In this document: in pieces, positions 41,870 through 51,008 of the stretch
Layout: every line of letters begins with the position of its first letter
Numbering within the stretch: the stretch's first letter is position 1
Source of the DNA: Rhizobium sp. 11515TR
GTDB taxonomy: Bacteria > Pseudomonadota > Alphaproteobacteria > Rhizobiales > Rhizobiaceae
Direction: 5' to 3'
Length of the DNA stretch: 64,000 bases
NCBI RefSeq assembly: GCF_002277895.1
Contig: NZ_CP022998.1
Coordinates: 2,709,501-2,773,500, forward strand
Notes under the pieces: generated by a model
The model's database searches: none
The model's input: the letters and a program-made list of their open reading frames with translations, nothing else
What the model was told of the DNA's origin: nothing
Position numbers and translations under genes: made by a program

Positions 41870-43768
41870 TTAAATCTGGGCAGTCCGCGCCTTTGAGGTC
41901 GCATCCAGCGCCTTCTGCGTGGCAGCATCGCGATCATAGACATCGTTGAAATACTGGATCACGCCGTCCTTGTTCGGCCATGCGGTGAAATAGGCGATGT
42001 AGATCGGGAACTTCTGCGGCACAGCTACAGCCTTGTTCTGGCCGGTGGCGATCTGCTTGGCGACATCGTCGACCGTGGTGTTCAACACGGCGGCGGCCAT
42101 CGCGCGCGGATCGGCAAGACGGACGCAGCCGTGACTGAGCGCGCGCATGTCCTTCTTGAAGAAGCTCTTCTGCGGCGTGTCGTGCATGTAGATCGCATGC
42201 GAGTTCGGGAAGAGGATCTTTAATTCACCAAGCGCATTATCGCTGCTCGGCGGCTGGCGAACCGAAATGCTCTTCGTCGAGCCGTACCAATCGACGCTGG
42301 ACGATGCGACGGCGCGGCCGCCGACTTCGACCTGATAGCCCATCCGATCGAGATAGTTCGGATCGGAACGCAGCTTCGGCAGCATCTCGTTGATGATGAT
42401 CGACTGCGGAACGCCCCAGAACGGATTGAATTCGACCGTCTGCACCTGATTTTCAAAGAAGAAGGTCTGATGCTGCTTGCTGCCGACGACGACGCGCATC
42501 GACAGCTGCTCCTGATTGTTATTGTAGTAATAGACCATGAAGGCCGGCTGATTGATGAAGACGTAGCGCGGCCCAAGCTCGTCCGGCAGCCAGCGCAGCT
42601 GCTCCATGGCAATGACCAGCTTCTGGATCTTCACATCGTTGTTCTCGCCGACCATGGCGCGAACGGAGGACGGGCCGATCACGCCGTCGGCAGTCAGACC
42701 CTTTTCGCGCTGGAAGTCCTCGACCAGTGACACGAGCTCGGGCGTATAGCTCGGCGTGCCCAGATAAGCGGAGAAAAGATCGGCGTGAGCCGTCTTCAGT
42801 GCATCCGAGCCGCGATGCTCGATCGCCTTGACGATATTGGCCATTTCCGGCGAGCTATCACCCGGCTTCAGCGTACCGGCGAGCGAAATGGAAATGTGAC
42901 TGCCGTCCGTTCCGGCCTCGGAACGCAGCTTCGCAAGCTCCGCCTTCAATTCCATGAATTGCGGGTTGGACGGGCTGCGGCTGTTGAGATAGGCGGCAGC
43001 ATCGGGGCTGGCGCGCAATACATCGAGCATAGCCGTCAGATTGACGTCCTTGCGCTTGAAGTCGTGATAGCCGGAGATCTTGTTCGGGTCGAGGCGACCG
43101 CGAACCGTATCCTGGATGAACATCAGCACCTTGCTGGAGAGCGTGAGCTCGAACTGCATGAGAGCCCGGTCACGCAGCACCGGATCGGCATTCGCGGCAT
43201 TGTCGCCGGGCAGTGTTACGGCATAGTCGGCAGGATCGAGGCCGACGGAACCGGCATCGGCAAGGACCGCCATCGCGGCCTTCGCCTTGTCGCTGACGGT
43301 ATGGTCAGCAACCCAGAGAAGCGGCTTGCTCGGATCGGCGTAATAGGACTCAATCGCCTTGGCGATATCGTTGGTCGCCGTGACCCGCGCATCCGCCAGA
43401 TAGCGGCGCTGCGAGACTTCGGTGTCGACCGCGACCGGCGTCGGGGAGGCATCGGCAACGGCGCCGGTCACAACCGGATCGGCGAAATGCACCGTCGACA
43501 CCAGACGCATCTGGTCGGCCTTGTAAGTATAGTATTTCGGTGCATCGACGGTCGGCAGCGGCTGCTTTGCCCGCGGAGGCTCAACGGAGTTCAGCGTCTG
43601 CGCCGGGTTGACGGGAACCGGAGCCGAAACCTGCGTGCTCTGCTGACGGCCCTGACCGCCACGGATGAAATCCATGAGGGTCATAGCACTTGCGGAGGTT
43701 GCGCCAATTGAGGAAAGGCAGCAGGAAAGAGCCAGGACGGATGCTGTGGCTTTGATGGCAAGTTTCAT
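41870..43768 (-). CDS. YcbB-type L,D-transpeptidase
   Basis: This 632-residue exported protein should form 3-3 cross-links in peptidoglycan. It has a signal peptide ('KATASVLALSCCLSSIGATS'), a Pro/Gln linker, a large scaffold domain ('VTGAVADASPTPVAVDTEVS', 'YYADPSKPLLWVADH'), a peptidoglycan-binding segment ('LVEDFQREKGLTADGVIGPS') and a YkuD catalytic domain. That domain has 'HDTPQKSFFKKDMRALSHGC' with catalytic C548 in 'SHGCVRLADP'. Polar-growing Rhizobiales depend heavily on L,D-transpeptidation, so a role in pole growth is likely. It is a single gene with a 406-base upstream region shared with fumC. Confidence 0.9.
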   Translation of the reverse strand: MKLAIKATASVLALSCCLSSIGATSASAMTLMDFIRGGQGRQQSTQVSAPVPVNPAQTLNSVEPPRAKQPLPTVDAPKYYTYKADQMRLVSTVHFADPVVTGAVADASPTPVAVDTEVSQRRYLADARVTATNDIAKAIESYYADPSKPLLWVADHTVSDKAKAAMAVLADAGSVGLDPADYAVTLPGDNAANADPVLRDRALMQFELTLSSKVLMFIQDTVRGRLDPNKISGYHDFKRKDVNLTAMLDVLRASPDAAAYLNSRSPSNPQFMELKAELAKLRSEAGTDGSHISISLAGTLKPGDSSPEMANIVKAIEHRGSDALKTAHADLFSAYLGTPSYTPELVSLVEDFQREKGLTADGVIGPSSVRAMVGENNDVKIQKLVIAMEQLRWLPDELGPRYVFINQPAFMVYYYNNNQEQLSMRVVVGSKQHQTFFFENQVQTVEFNPFWGVPQSIIINEMLPKLRSDPNYLDRMGYQVEVGGRAVASSSVDWYGSTKSISVRQPPSSDNALGELKILFPNSHAIYMHDTPQKSFFKKDMRALSHGCVRLADPRAMAAAVLNTTVDDVAKQIATGQNKAVAVPQKFPIYIAYFTAWPNKDGVIQYFNDVYDRDAATQKALDATSKARTAQI

Positions 43769-44174
43769 TCTCTAATAAGTCCCTGTATCGTACGGTAACT
43801 TCGAGCTCGACGGTGCTGTTTTCAACTCGGCCGCGATGTCTTAGACATCATACACCCACTACACTGAAAACGACGAGACCCCGCCTTTCGTTCAATGCCT
43901 CAACTTCACGTGACGAAGCAGTGGCGTCTTCCGCGCTTAGTCCACACCGAATTATGAAATTATTGGTTAATCTTTTATTGAAATTTCCCTGGCTTTTTGA
44001 GGGGCGTAAAATGTGCCTCCGCGAATATATGCCGAGCGTGTTAAAAAGGGCACGCCCGACGATCGCGCTGAAAACATGATGACGATAGTCATGAATGACG
44101 CTTTGATGTTTTCATGAGCACGGTTCGCACCTATATGGCTGCTATCTGTCTCAATGGAAAGCAGGACCACGAAG
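43769..44174. other. 406-base divergent intergenic region, L,D-transpeptidase / fumC
   Basis: The middle is A/T-rich (43950-44080) and probably holds both promoters. It contains the nested dyad listed at 44069-44114 and a weak hairpin GCGTG (44036) with CACGC (44051). An 88-codon frame at 43813-44079 lacks a ribosome site and protein-like composition. Confidence 0.55.
44069..44114. promoter_or_regulatory. Nested inverted repeats upstream of fumC
   Basis: TGAAAACAT (44069-44077) is the perfect inverse of ATGTTTTCA (44106-44114). Inside lies ATGAC (44079-44083) and GTCAT (44088-44092) around GATA. The outer dyad ends 60 bases before the fumC ATG. This could be an operator or a leader stem-loop. 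Confidence 0.4.
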
Positions 44175-45566
44175 ATGACGTCCAACCGCACCGAAACCGA
44201 TACCTTCGGCCCGATCGAAGTCGCCAGCGACCGCTATTGGGGCGCGCAGGCGCAGCGCTCGCTCGGCAATTTCAAGATCGGCTGGGAGAAGCAGCCACTC
44301 TCGGTCGTGCGTGCCCTCGGCATCGTCAAGCAGGCGGCCGCACGCGCCAATATGGAGCTCGGCCAACTGGATCCGGGTCTCGGCAAGGCGATTGTCGATG
44401 CGGCGCAGGAAGTCATCGACGGAAAGCTCAACGATCATTTCCCGCTTGTCGTCTGGCAGACCGGTTCGGGCACGCAGTCGAACATGAATGCCAACGAAGT
44501 GATCTCCAACCGCGCGATCGAGATGCTCGGCGGCGTCATGGGCTCGAAGAAGCCCGTGCATCCGAACGACCATGTCAACATGAGCCAGTCGTCAAACGAT
44601 ACATATCCGACGGCCATGCACATTGCCTGCGCCGAGCAGATCGTCCATCACCTGTTGCCCGCGCTCAGGCACCTGCATGCGGCCCTGGAAAAGAAGGTCG
44701 CCGACTTCGCCCATATCATCAAGATCGGCCGCACTCACACGCAGGATGCAACGCCACTGACGCTCGGCCAGGAATTCTCAGGCTATGCCGCCCAGGTCGC
44801 CTCGTCGATCAAGCGCATCGAGCTGACCCTGCCGGGTCTTTGCGAACTCGCCCAGGGCGGCACTGCGGTCGGAACCGGGCTCAATGCGCCGATCGGCTTT
44901 GCCGAGAAGGTCGCCGACGAAATCGCCAAAATCACTGGCCTACCCTTCGTTACTGCTCCGAACAAGTTCGAGGCGCTGGCCGCCCATGATTCCATGGTCT
45001 TCAGCCATGGCGCCATCAATGCCGCCGCCGCTGCACTGTTCAAGATCGCCAACGACATCCGCCTGCTCGGCTCTGGCCCGCGCTCCGGTCTCGGCGAACT
45101 GGCGCTGCCGGAAAACGAACCGGGCTCGTCGATCATGCCGGGCAAGGTCAATCCGACCCAGTGCGAGGCGCTGACGCAGGTTTGCATCCACATCTTTGGC
45201 AACAATGCAGCCATCACCTTTGCCGGCAGCCAGGGCCATTTCGAGCTCAACGTCTACAATCCGATGATGGCCTATAATTTCCTGCAGTCTGTGCAGTTGC
45301 TCGGCGACGCCGCCGTCTCCTTCACGGATAATTGCGTCGTCGGCATCGAGGCGCGCGAGGACAATATCAAGGCCGGTCTCGAACGTTCGCTGATGCTGGT
45401 AACGGCGCTCGCCCCGAAGATCGGCTACGACAACGCCGCCAAGATCGCCAAGACGGCCCATAAGAACGGCACGACCCTGAAGGAAGAAGCCCTGGCGAGC
45501 GGATTGGTGTCCTCGGAAGAATATGATGCCATCGTCCGGCCGGAGACGATGATCGGGCCGAAGTAA
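44175..45566 (+). CDS. fumC: Class II fumarate hydratase
   Basis: This 463-residue iron-free fumarase of the TCA cycle has '[20 protein letters not shown]', '[20 protein letters not shown]', '[20 protein letters not shown]', the catalytic loop '[15 protein letters not shown]' and the C-terminal '[10 protein letters not shown]'. ATG 44175 has AGGA eight bases upstream, and this start gives the usual family length; an ATG seven codons earlier has no ribosome site. It is followed by a repeat-bearing gap and then the unrelated class I fumarase gene on the same strand. Confidence 0.95.
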   Translation: MTSNRTETDTFGPIEVASDRYWGAQAQRSLGNFKIGWEKQPLSVVRALGIVKQAAARANMELGQLDPGLGKAIVDAAQEVIDGKLNDHFPLVVWQTGSGTQSNMNANEVISNRAIEMLGGVMGSKKPVHPNDHVNMSQSSNDTYPTAMHIACAEQIVHHLLPALRHLHAALEKKVADFAHIIKIGRTHTQDATPLTLGQEFSGYAAQVASSIKRIELTLPGLCELAQGGTAVGTGLNAPIGFAEKVADEIAKITGLPFVTAPNKFEALAAHDSMVFSHGAINAAAAALFKIANDIRLLGSGPRSGLGELALPENEPGSSIMPGKVNPTQCEALTQVCIHIFGNNAAITFAGSQGHFELNVYNPMMAYNFLQSVQLLGDAAVSFTDNCVVGIEAREDNIKAGLERSLMLVTALAPKIGYDNAAKIAKTAHKNGTTLKEEALASGLVSSEEYDAIVRPETMIGPK

Positions 45567-45621
45567 GTTCCTCCTTCAGCGATTGCCAGGTATAGACCTC
45601 CAATGCCGCAACCATGTGCAT

Positions 45622-45758
45622 GGCCCCTTGACCCCAACCCTCTCCCGCTCCTGCGGGGAGAGGGAGTTTATCGCGCAAGATCAGTAGCTTCAGTCGGTGC
45701 TGCAAATGCGGAACAAGTCCCCTCTCTGCAAGCGGAAAGAGGGCTAGGGTGAGGGGCC
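45622..45758. repeat. RIME-like palindromic intergenic repeat, two inverted units
   Basis: The left unit starts GGCCCCTTGACCCCAACCCT and includes the stem CTCCCGC-TCCT-GCGGGGAG. The right unit, read on the minus strand, starts GGCCCCTCACCCTAGCCCTC and has its own imperfect stem around GCTTGC. The two units face each other across about 50 bases. This sequence type is a recognised class of dispersed rhizobial intergenic mosaic or REP-like elements. It sits between fumC and fumA and could terminate or process the fumC message. The rest of the gap (45567-45920) shows nothing else. Confidence 0.7.
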
Positions 45759-45920
45759 GGGCACAGAGCTTCAGCATCAAAAGACTCACCCGTTCTGCGC
45801 ATCCCCCGTCGACAATCTCCCATTTTGAAATGCCGACCTGAGCCAAGCAATTGCTTTTGCCGCAAGCCGGATTTAGATCGTTTCCAAACATCCCGCCATC
45901 CGGCTTGAAAGGTTTCCCAT

Positions 45921-47528
45921 ATGGCTGACGATCTGTTTCCCCTCGGCGACGACACAACCCCCTATCGCAAGATTTCCGGCGATTATGTTTCCGTCGACAC
46001 GTTCAAGGGCCAGGAAATCCTGACCGTCGAGCCCGAGGGCATCCGCCTGCTCGCCGAGACGGCTTTTGCCGACATCAACCACCTGCTGCGCCCCGGCCAC
46101 CTGAAGCAGCTCGCCTCGATCCTCGAAGATCCCGAGGCTACCGATAACGACCGCTTCGTCGCTTATGATCTGCTGAAGAATGCCAATATTGCCGCCGGCG
46201 GCGTGCTTCCGATGTGCCAGGACACGGGCACCGCCATCATCATGGGCAAGAAAGGCCGCCGCGTCTGGACCGAGGGCGGCGACAGCGGAGCGCTCGCCAA
46301 GGGCGTGCTCGATGCCTACGAGAAGAAGAACCTGCGCTATTCGCAGCTCGCACCGATCAAGATGTTCGAGGAAAAGAACACCAAGAACAATCTGCCCGCA
46401 CAGATCGATATCTATGAGGAAGGCACCGACGCCTACGAATTCCTCTTCGTCGCAAAGGGCGGCGGTTCGGCCAACAAGACGTTCCTCTATCAGGGCACGC
46501 CGTCGCTGCTGACCCACGACCGCATGCTGGACTTCCTGAAAGAGAAGATCCTGACGCTCGGCACAGCAGCCTGTCCGCCCTACCATCTCGCCATCGTCAT
46601 CGGCGGTACTTCGGCCGAGATGAACCTGAAGACGGTCAAGCTCGCCTCGACGCGATATCTCGACTGTCTTCCCACGGAAGGCTCCGAAAGCGGGCACGCC
46701 TTCCGGGATATCGAAATGGAAAAGGAAATCCACAAGCTCACGCAGAGCCTCGGCGTCGGTGCCCAGTTCGGCGGCAAGTATTTCTGCCATGATGTCCGCG
46801 TCATCCGCCTGCCCCGCCATGGCGCCTCGCTGCCGATCGGCCTCGGCGTCTCCTGTTCTGCCGATCGCCAGGCTAAGGGCAAGATCACGCGCGACGGCAT
46901 CTTCATCGAGCAGCTCGAAACCGATCCGTCCAAGTACATGCCCGAGATCGATGAAGCCAAGCTCTCGGAATCCATGGTCCGCATCGATCTCAACCGACCG
47001 ATGGCGGATATCCTGGCGGAACTATCGGCACATCCCGTCAAAACGCGCCTGTCCCTCACCGGCACCATCATCGTGGCGCGCGATCTTGCCCACGCCAAGA
47101 TCCGCGAGCGCCTGGAAAAGGGCGAAGGCATGCCGGAATACCTGAAGAACCATCCAGTCTATTACGCCGGCCCGGCAAAGACGCCAACCGGTTATGCTTC
47201 CGGCTCCTTCGGTCCGACGACCGCGGGCCGCATGGACAGCTACGTCGATCAGTTCCAGTCCTTCGGCGGCTCCATGGTCATGCTTGCCAAGGGCAATCGT
47301 TCGCGCGCCGTGCGCGAAGCCTGCAAGAAATACGGCGGCTTCTACTTGGGGTCCATCGGCGGTCCGGCAGCACGCCTTGCCCAGGATTGCATCAAGAAGG
47401 TAGAGGTTCTCGAATATCCGGAACTCGGCATGGAAGCCGTCTGGAAGATCGAAGTAGAGGATTTTCCCGCCTTCATCGTCATTGACGACAAGGGCAACGA
47501 TTTCTTCCAGGAACTCAATCTGGGATAG
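45921..47528 (+). CDS. fumA: Class I (iron-sulfur) fumarate hydratase
   Basis: This 535-residue oxygen-sensitive fumarase carries a [4Fe-4S] cluster on C99 ('PMCQDTGTA'), C218 ('TAACPPYH') and C312 ('[13 protein letters not shown]'). Their spacing equals that of C105, C224 and C318 of E. coli FumA. The N-terminal alpha domain has '[20 protein letters not shown]' and the C-terminal beta domain '[20 protein letters not shown]'. The start at 45921 is a plain ATG with AAGG upstream. Its reaction duplicates that of fumC 350 bases away; use of one or the other probably follows iron and oxygen status. Confidence 0.95.
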   Translation: MADDLFPLGDDTTPYRKISGDYVSVDTFKGQEILTVEPEGIRLLAETAFADINHLLRPGHLKQLASILEDPEATDNDRFVAYDLLKNANIAAGGVLPMCQDTGTAIIMGKKGRRVWTEGGDSGALAKGVLDAYEKKNLRYSQLAPIKMFEEKNTKNNLPAQIDIYEEGTDAYEFLFVAKGGGSANKTFLYQGTPSLLTHDRMLDFLKEKILTLGTAACPPYHLAIVIGGTSAEMNLKTVKLASTRYLDCLPTEGSESGHAFRDIEMEKEIHKLTQSLGVGAQFGGKYFCHDVRVIRLPRHGASLPIGLGVSCSADRQAKGKITRDGIFIEQLETDPSKYMPEIDEAKLSESMVRIDLNRPMADILAELSAHPVKTRLSLTGTIIVARDLAHAKIRERLEKGEGMPEYLKNHPVYYAGPAKTPTGYASGSFGPTTAGRMDSYVDQFQSFGGSMVMLAKGNRSRAVREACKKYGGFYLGSIGGPAARLAQDCIKKVEVLEYPELGMEAVWKIEVEDFPAFIVIDDKGNDFFQELNLG

Positions 47529-47556
47529 AAAAACCACCTGCGATCGAACATATCGA

Positions 47557-47578
47557 AAGGGGTGCGTCAGCACCCCTT
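47557..47578 (+). terminator. Terminator-like hairpin after fumA
   Basis: AAGGGGTGC (47557-47565) pairs perfectly with GCACCCCTT (47570-47578), loop GTCA, 29 bases past the stop. The following bases are CTGTAAAA, so the U-tract is poor. Confidence 0.55.
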
Positions 47579-47724
47579 CTGTAAAACCATCCTTCAATTG
47601 CAATTATTTCCGAATAAAACCGTAATCACAGAGGATTTTTCACAATCACGTCCTTAATATTTTCTCAAAGAATCTTTGCGTAGATAAAGAAGGGATTTAA
47701 CCAATACATGTTACGGAGCTCACG

Positions 47725-48792
47725 ATGAGTACGGCGATTGCGCCAAAGGCGCAAATTCCCGACGTGGCAGGGCAGATTACATACGCCATGCGATCCATGG
47801 GGATCGCACCTATTCCGCGCAATTACGAACTTTTCTATGAAGCTTATATCGGCTCCAACCTCACTCTCACGCGTGAACTGGCGGCTCTGGGCAAAAACGC
47901 CACCCAGGAGGAGCTGGACGCAATCGGCGCCAAATATTTTCCGCATCATGCGGGTCGCGTCTTCGATGAAGCGCATACCCGCCTCGCCTGCGAACTCGAT
48001 GCCGTCCTGCGCGCCCTGCGTCAGGAACAGACAACACTCGAAAGCTATAACCGCCTGCTCGGCGAAACCAGCCAAAGCATAAGCTCCAGAAGCCACAACA
48101 GCGCCGAACTGCTGCGCAGCGCCATCGATATGCTCGCCGCAGCGACCGGCGATACGATGGCTCACGGTGAAAAGACCGTCGAGCATGTCGTCGAGCGCAG
48201 CCAGGAGATGGATCTGGTCCGCAAGGAGCTGGACGAATATAAGCGCATCGCCAATACAGATTCGCTAACCCGGCTTTCCAACCGCCGCGCCTTCGAGGAC
48301 CGGCTGATCTCCATCTTCGATAACCGGCTCACCCGGCCGACTACGGCGCTGGTCCTTGCCGATATCGATCACTTCAAGCGGGTCAACGATACGTTCGGCC
48401 ACCCGGTGGGCGACAAGATTCTCGCCACCGTCGCCTCTGTCATCCGCGCCAATGTGCGCCGCGATGTGTTCGTTGCGCGTATCGGCGGGGAAGAATTCGC
48501 CCTGATTCTGGAAGCAACCAGCGTCGAAGATGTCACAACAGTCTGCGAACGCATACGTCGCACTCTTGAGGCGACGCCATTCAAGAACTCCCGCACCAAG
48601 GTCGACTATGGTCCGATCACCCTCTCCCTCGGCATCTGCATGGCTTCGGAAGCAGCCGATTCAGGAGAACTGTATAACAAGACCGATCTGGCGCTTTACT
48701 GCGCCAAGAATGCCGGCCGCAACTGCAGCAGCGTCTATCAGGACGGCATGCAGAAGGATTTCACCAAAAGTTGGCTCATCTATAAAAATTAG
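47725..48792 (+). CDS. GGDEF-domain protein, probable diguanylate cyclase
   Basis: This 355-residue cytoplasmic protein has a helical N-terminal region (residues 1-180, no named domain seen) and a C-terminal GGDEF domain. 'DSLTRLSNRRAFEDRL' opens the domain, 'ALVLADIDHFKRVNDTFGHP' binds nucleotide and metal, and the active site is GGEEF at 254-258. The residues where the inhibitory RxxD should be (245-248) read RRDV, so the I-site Asp is missing. It should make cyclic di-GMP, possibly without product inhibition. No sensory domain or membrane span is evident. Confidence 0.9.
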   Translation: MSTAIAPKAQIPDVAGQITYAMRSMGIAPIPRNYELFYEAYIGSNLTLTRELAALGKNATQEELDAIGAKYFPHHAGRVFDEAHTRLACELDAVLRALRQEQTTLESYNRLLGETSQSISSRSHNSAELLRSAIDMLAAATGDTMAHGEKTVEHVVERSQEMDLVRKELDEYKRIANTDSLTRLSNRRAFEDRLISIFDNRLTRPTTALVLADIDHFKRVNDTFGHPVGDKILATVASVIRANVRRDVFVARIGGEEFALILEATSVEDVTTVCERIRRTLEATPFKNSRTKVDYGPITLSLGICMASEAADSGELYNKTDLALYCAKNAGRNCSSVYQDGMQKDFTKSWLIYKN

Positions 48793-48808
48793 AATCAAAG
48801 CCAACCAA

Positions 48809-48841
48809 CCGCCGGCGCCGCCTTCCCAGGCATGCCGGCGG
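48809..48841. terminator. Terminator-like dyad between convergent genes
   Basis: CCGCCGGC (48809-48816) pairs with GCCGGCGG (48834-48841) across 17 bases in the 54-base gap between the GGDEF and PPOX genes. U-tracts are short on both sides. Confidence 0.45.
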
Positions 48842-48846
48842 CTTGC

Positions 48847-49455
48847 TTACCAGAGTGTCTTGGCTGCCCGTACGGGCGCCTCGCGATCATAGGTCTCCTG
48901 ATCGAAATCGGCCTTCGTCGCCTTGAGCATCATACCTGGCGACGGCAGGCTTGCCGGATCGACAAACCGTTCCGCGTTCCAAAGTTCGGCTCGCATCACC
49001 GCTCGCGCACACTGGAAATAGACTTCCTCGATCGTGATCACGACAACGCAGCGCGGATGCTTGCCATCCATCTCGAAACTATCAAGCAAGGCCGGCTCGA
49101 TCGAGACGACTGCGCGGCCATTGAGCCGCATCGTGGTGTTGGATCCCGGGATGAGAAACATCAGCGCTATGCGCGGATCGCGCACGATATTCGCAAGCGA
49201 GTCGACGCGGTTGTTGCCGCGCCAATCCGGTAAATGCAGGGTCTTCTCGCCTTCCACGCGAACGACACCACCCAAGTCACCACGCGGCGAGCAATCGAGC
49301 CCCTCAGGCCCGACCGTTGCCAATGCCATGAAGGGCGACGCTTCGATCATCCGGCGATAAAGCGGTGTCAGGAGGCTCGTGACCTTTGTGATCGACGCTT
49401 CACCGGCGTCGCCATAGAGCTGCTTCAGTTGCTCGACGGATGTGACGATGTGCAT
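48847..49455 (-). CDS. Pyridoxamine 5'-phosphate oxidase-like FMN-binding flavoprotein
   Basis: This 202-residue protein of the split-barrel flavin superfamily has 'ASPFMALATVGPEGLDCSPR' and 'GDLGGVVRVEGEKTLHLPDW', then 'RGNNRVDSLANIVRDPRIAL' and 'NTTMRLNGRAVVS'. The pattern matches the PPOX-type flavoprotein group rather than true PdxH, so vitamin B6 synthesis is not implied. It may be a reductase or cofactor (F420/FMN) dependent enzyme. It lies 56 bases behind the alpha/beta hydrolase gene on the same strand and may be in its transcript. Confidence 0.82.
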   Translation of the reverse strand: MHIVTSVEQLKQLYGDAGEASITKVTSLLTPLYRRMIEASPFMALATVGPEGLDCSPRGDLGGVVRVEGEKTLHLPDWRGNNRVDSLANIVRDPRIALMFLIPGSNTTMRLNGRAVVSIEPALLDSFEMDGKHPRCVVVITIEEVYFQCARAVMRAELWNAERFVDPASLPSPGMMLKATKADFDQETYDREAPVRAAKTLW

Positions 49456-49511
49456 GCGGCCTCACGCTTCTCTATGGCAATCCACTCAGATCCGAGACGG
49501 CGCAGATATAG

Positions 49512-50477
49512 TTATGACGAGCGACGCAGCGGAGTTTGGTAAAACGATAGCACCGTACCGTCACGATTTTCGAGCGGATTTTCCTCATCGAGGTCTTCGG
49601 CAAGGAAGCTCTGGATGGCGTCAAACACGGGTGCGGCGCCGACGATTCGCCGGTGCCCGAAGCCATTGGCCCAGAAGAGACGGACATGCGCGCCCTCGGC
49701 GGCATAGCTGCGCGCATGCTCGGGGCTCACTTCCTTGTCATCCTCGGCATGGATGACGAGAACCGGCCGGCTCGGATCGAGCCGGCCGTGCTTCTGGTCA
49801 TAGGAAGCAAGCGTCCTGCCCGTTATCAGGCGAACCTCATCCTCTAGGCTCGCTTGTGCAGCCGGCCCAAGCCGCATCAGGCGGCCGAAATCTTTAAAGA
49901 GCCAGCCCATGGCGCTTGGCGCGCCGATCAACACCAGTTTGCCCGGCCGAAGCGGCTCGATGTCAGGCAGAAAGCCTGCAGATGCCAGTGTCAGGGATGC
50001 ACCGCCAAAGGAATGTCCGATCGCGGCATCGAAGGCTCCGAAGCGCGCCGACACCGCGGCAATCGCGGATACGGCCAAACGGACATTCAAGAACCGCCCG
50101 CCCGAGCGACCATGCCCGGGAAGATCGAGGGAGATCACTTCTGCCCCACTATCCGCAAGGAAAGCAGCAAGTTCGGACATGTATTCACTGCTGGAGCCCC
50201 AGCCATGGACCACGAGATAGCGCTTGCGCGATCCCTTGGCTCCACCGTTGAAACGGTAAGCCATCGCACGGCCGCCCGGAAACGGCAGAATCACCTGCTC
50301 TGCCGCGAGAAGACGCTGCCTGCCCTCCATATGCGCCGCCTTGGCCTTCGAGCCGCGTGGGCGACGCGATGGCGTCAGACAGAAAATCCGGAAAGCCGCC
50401 TTGCCGGCGAGCCGCGGAGACAGCCTTTCGAGACCGGCGAGACCCGACCGGGTGACCTTGAGCGCAAAGGATGGCAT
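49512..50477 (-). CDS. Alpha/beta hydrolase
   Basis: This 321-residue hydrolase has the oxyanion and core segment 'RYLVVHGWGSSSEYM', the nucleophile elbow 'IGHSFGGAS', the acid in 'LVIHAEDDKEVSPEH' and His in 'GFGHRRI'. No signal peptide is evident, so it acts inside the cell on an unknown ester or amide. The start at 50477 is the first Met in protein-like sequence; the 44-residue extension runs into the marR gene. It is divergent from marR across 45 bases, so MarR probably controls it. Confidence 0.82.
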   Translation of the reverse strand: MPSFALKVTRSGLAGLERLSPRLAGKAAFRIFCLTPSRRPRGSKAKAAHMEGRQRLLAAEQVILPFPGGRAMAYRFNGGAKGSRKRYLVVHGWGSSSEYMSELAAFLADSGAEVISLDLPGHGRSGGRFLNVRLAVSAIAAVSARFGAFDAAIGHSFGGASLTLASAGFLPDIEPLRPGKLVLIGAPSAMGWLFKDFGRLMRLGPAAQASLEDEVRLITGRTLASYDQKHGRLDPSRPVLVIHAEDDKEVSPEHARSYAAEGAHVRLFWANGFGHRRIVGAAPVFDAIQSFLAEDLDEENPLENRDGTVLSFYQTPLRRSS

Positions 50478-50493
50478 AGTGGGAATCCAATAA

Positions 50494-50509
50494 TGTTCAA
50501 CTATGAACA
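50494..50509. promoter_or_regulatory. Probable MarR operator between the hydrolase and marR genes
   Basis: TGTTCA (50494-50499) and TGAACA (50504-50509) form a 16-base dyad with spacer ACTA. The half-site with flank (ATGAACAA) recurs in direct orientation at 50523 over the marR start codon, 20 bases on. The 45-base gap must hold both promoters, so a repressor bound here would control both genes. Confidence 0.55.
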
Positions 50510-50522
50510 ATAAAGTACAACG

Positions 50523-51008
50523 ATGAACAAAAATCAATCCCTTCCTTGGGACCACCCGCGTTTTCGAAGCTGGATCGCCGTGGCGCGCGCGTGCCAGCTT
50601 ATGCAACAATCACTTGGACGGGCATTAGTGCATCTCGACATCAAGCCGCCGCACCTCGACATTCTCGTCAACCTGTTTCGCTTTGAAGGCATTTCCCAGC
50701 AGGAACTCGCTCGCAAGCTACTGGTCGGCCGCTCCAACATGAGCATGCTGTTGCCGCAGATGGAAAAGCGGGGACTGATCGAACGGCGGGGCGACCGTCT
50801 CGACAAGCGCGTACTCCGCCTCTACCTGACGGAAGAAGGGCGGCGCGTGACTGAGGAAGCCATGGCCATCCAGACCGCGCTCATCGACCGGATGCTCTCG
50901 GATGCGCCGATCGAAGAGTGCGAAGCGATCACTGTGCATATGGAGCGCGTCGTCAGCCTCCTGATGCAGGAAGAGCGTGAACCGCTGGAGCCCATTGGCG
51001 ATCAATGA
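50523..51008 (+). CDS. MarR-family transcriptional regulator
   Basis: This 161-residue protein is a winged-helix dimeric regulator: 'LDIKPPHLDILVNLFRFEGI' and 'SQQELARKLLVGRSNMSMLL' form the helix-turn-helix, and 'KRGLIERRGDRLDKRVLRLY' the wing. Family members respond to phenolic or oxidising compounds. The start codon lies within a repeat of the proposed operator. Its end overlaps the end of the convergent ltrA gene by seven bases. Confidence 0.88.
   Translation: MNKNQSLPWDHPRFRSWIAVARACQLMQQSLGRALVHLDIKPPHLDILVNLFRFEGISQQELARKLLVGRSNMSMLLPQMEKRGLIERRGDRLDKRVLRLYLTEEGRRVTEEAMAIQTALIDRMLSDAPIEECEAITVHMERVVSLLMQEEREPLEPIGDQ

Noticed and set aside
43813..44079. 88-codon frame upstream of fumC
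   Set aside because: There is no Shine-Dalgarno, the composition is irregular, and it ends inside the dyad region. A hydrophobic stretch near its end (LLVNLLLKFPWLF) comes from A/T-rich promoter DNA.
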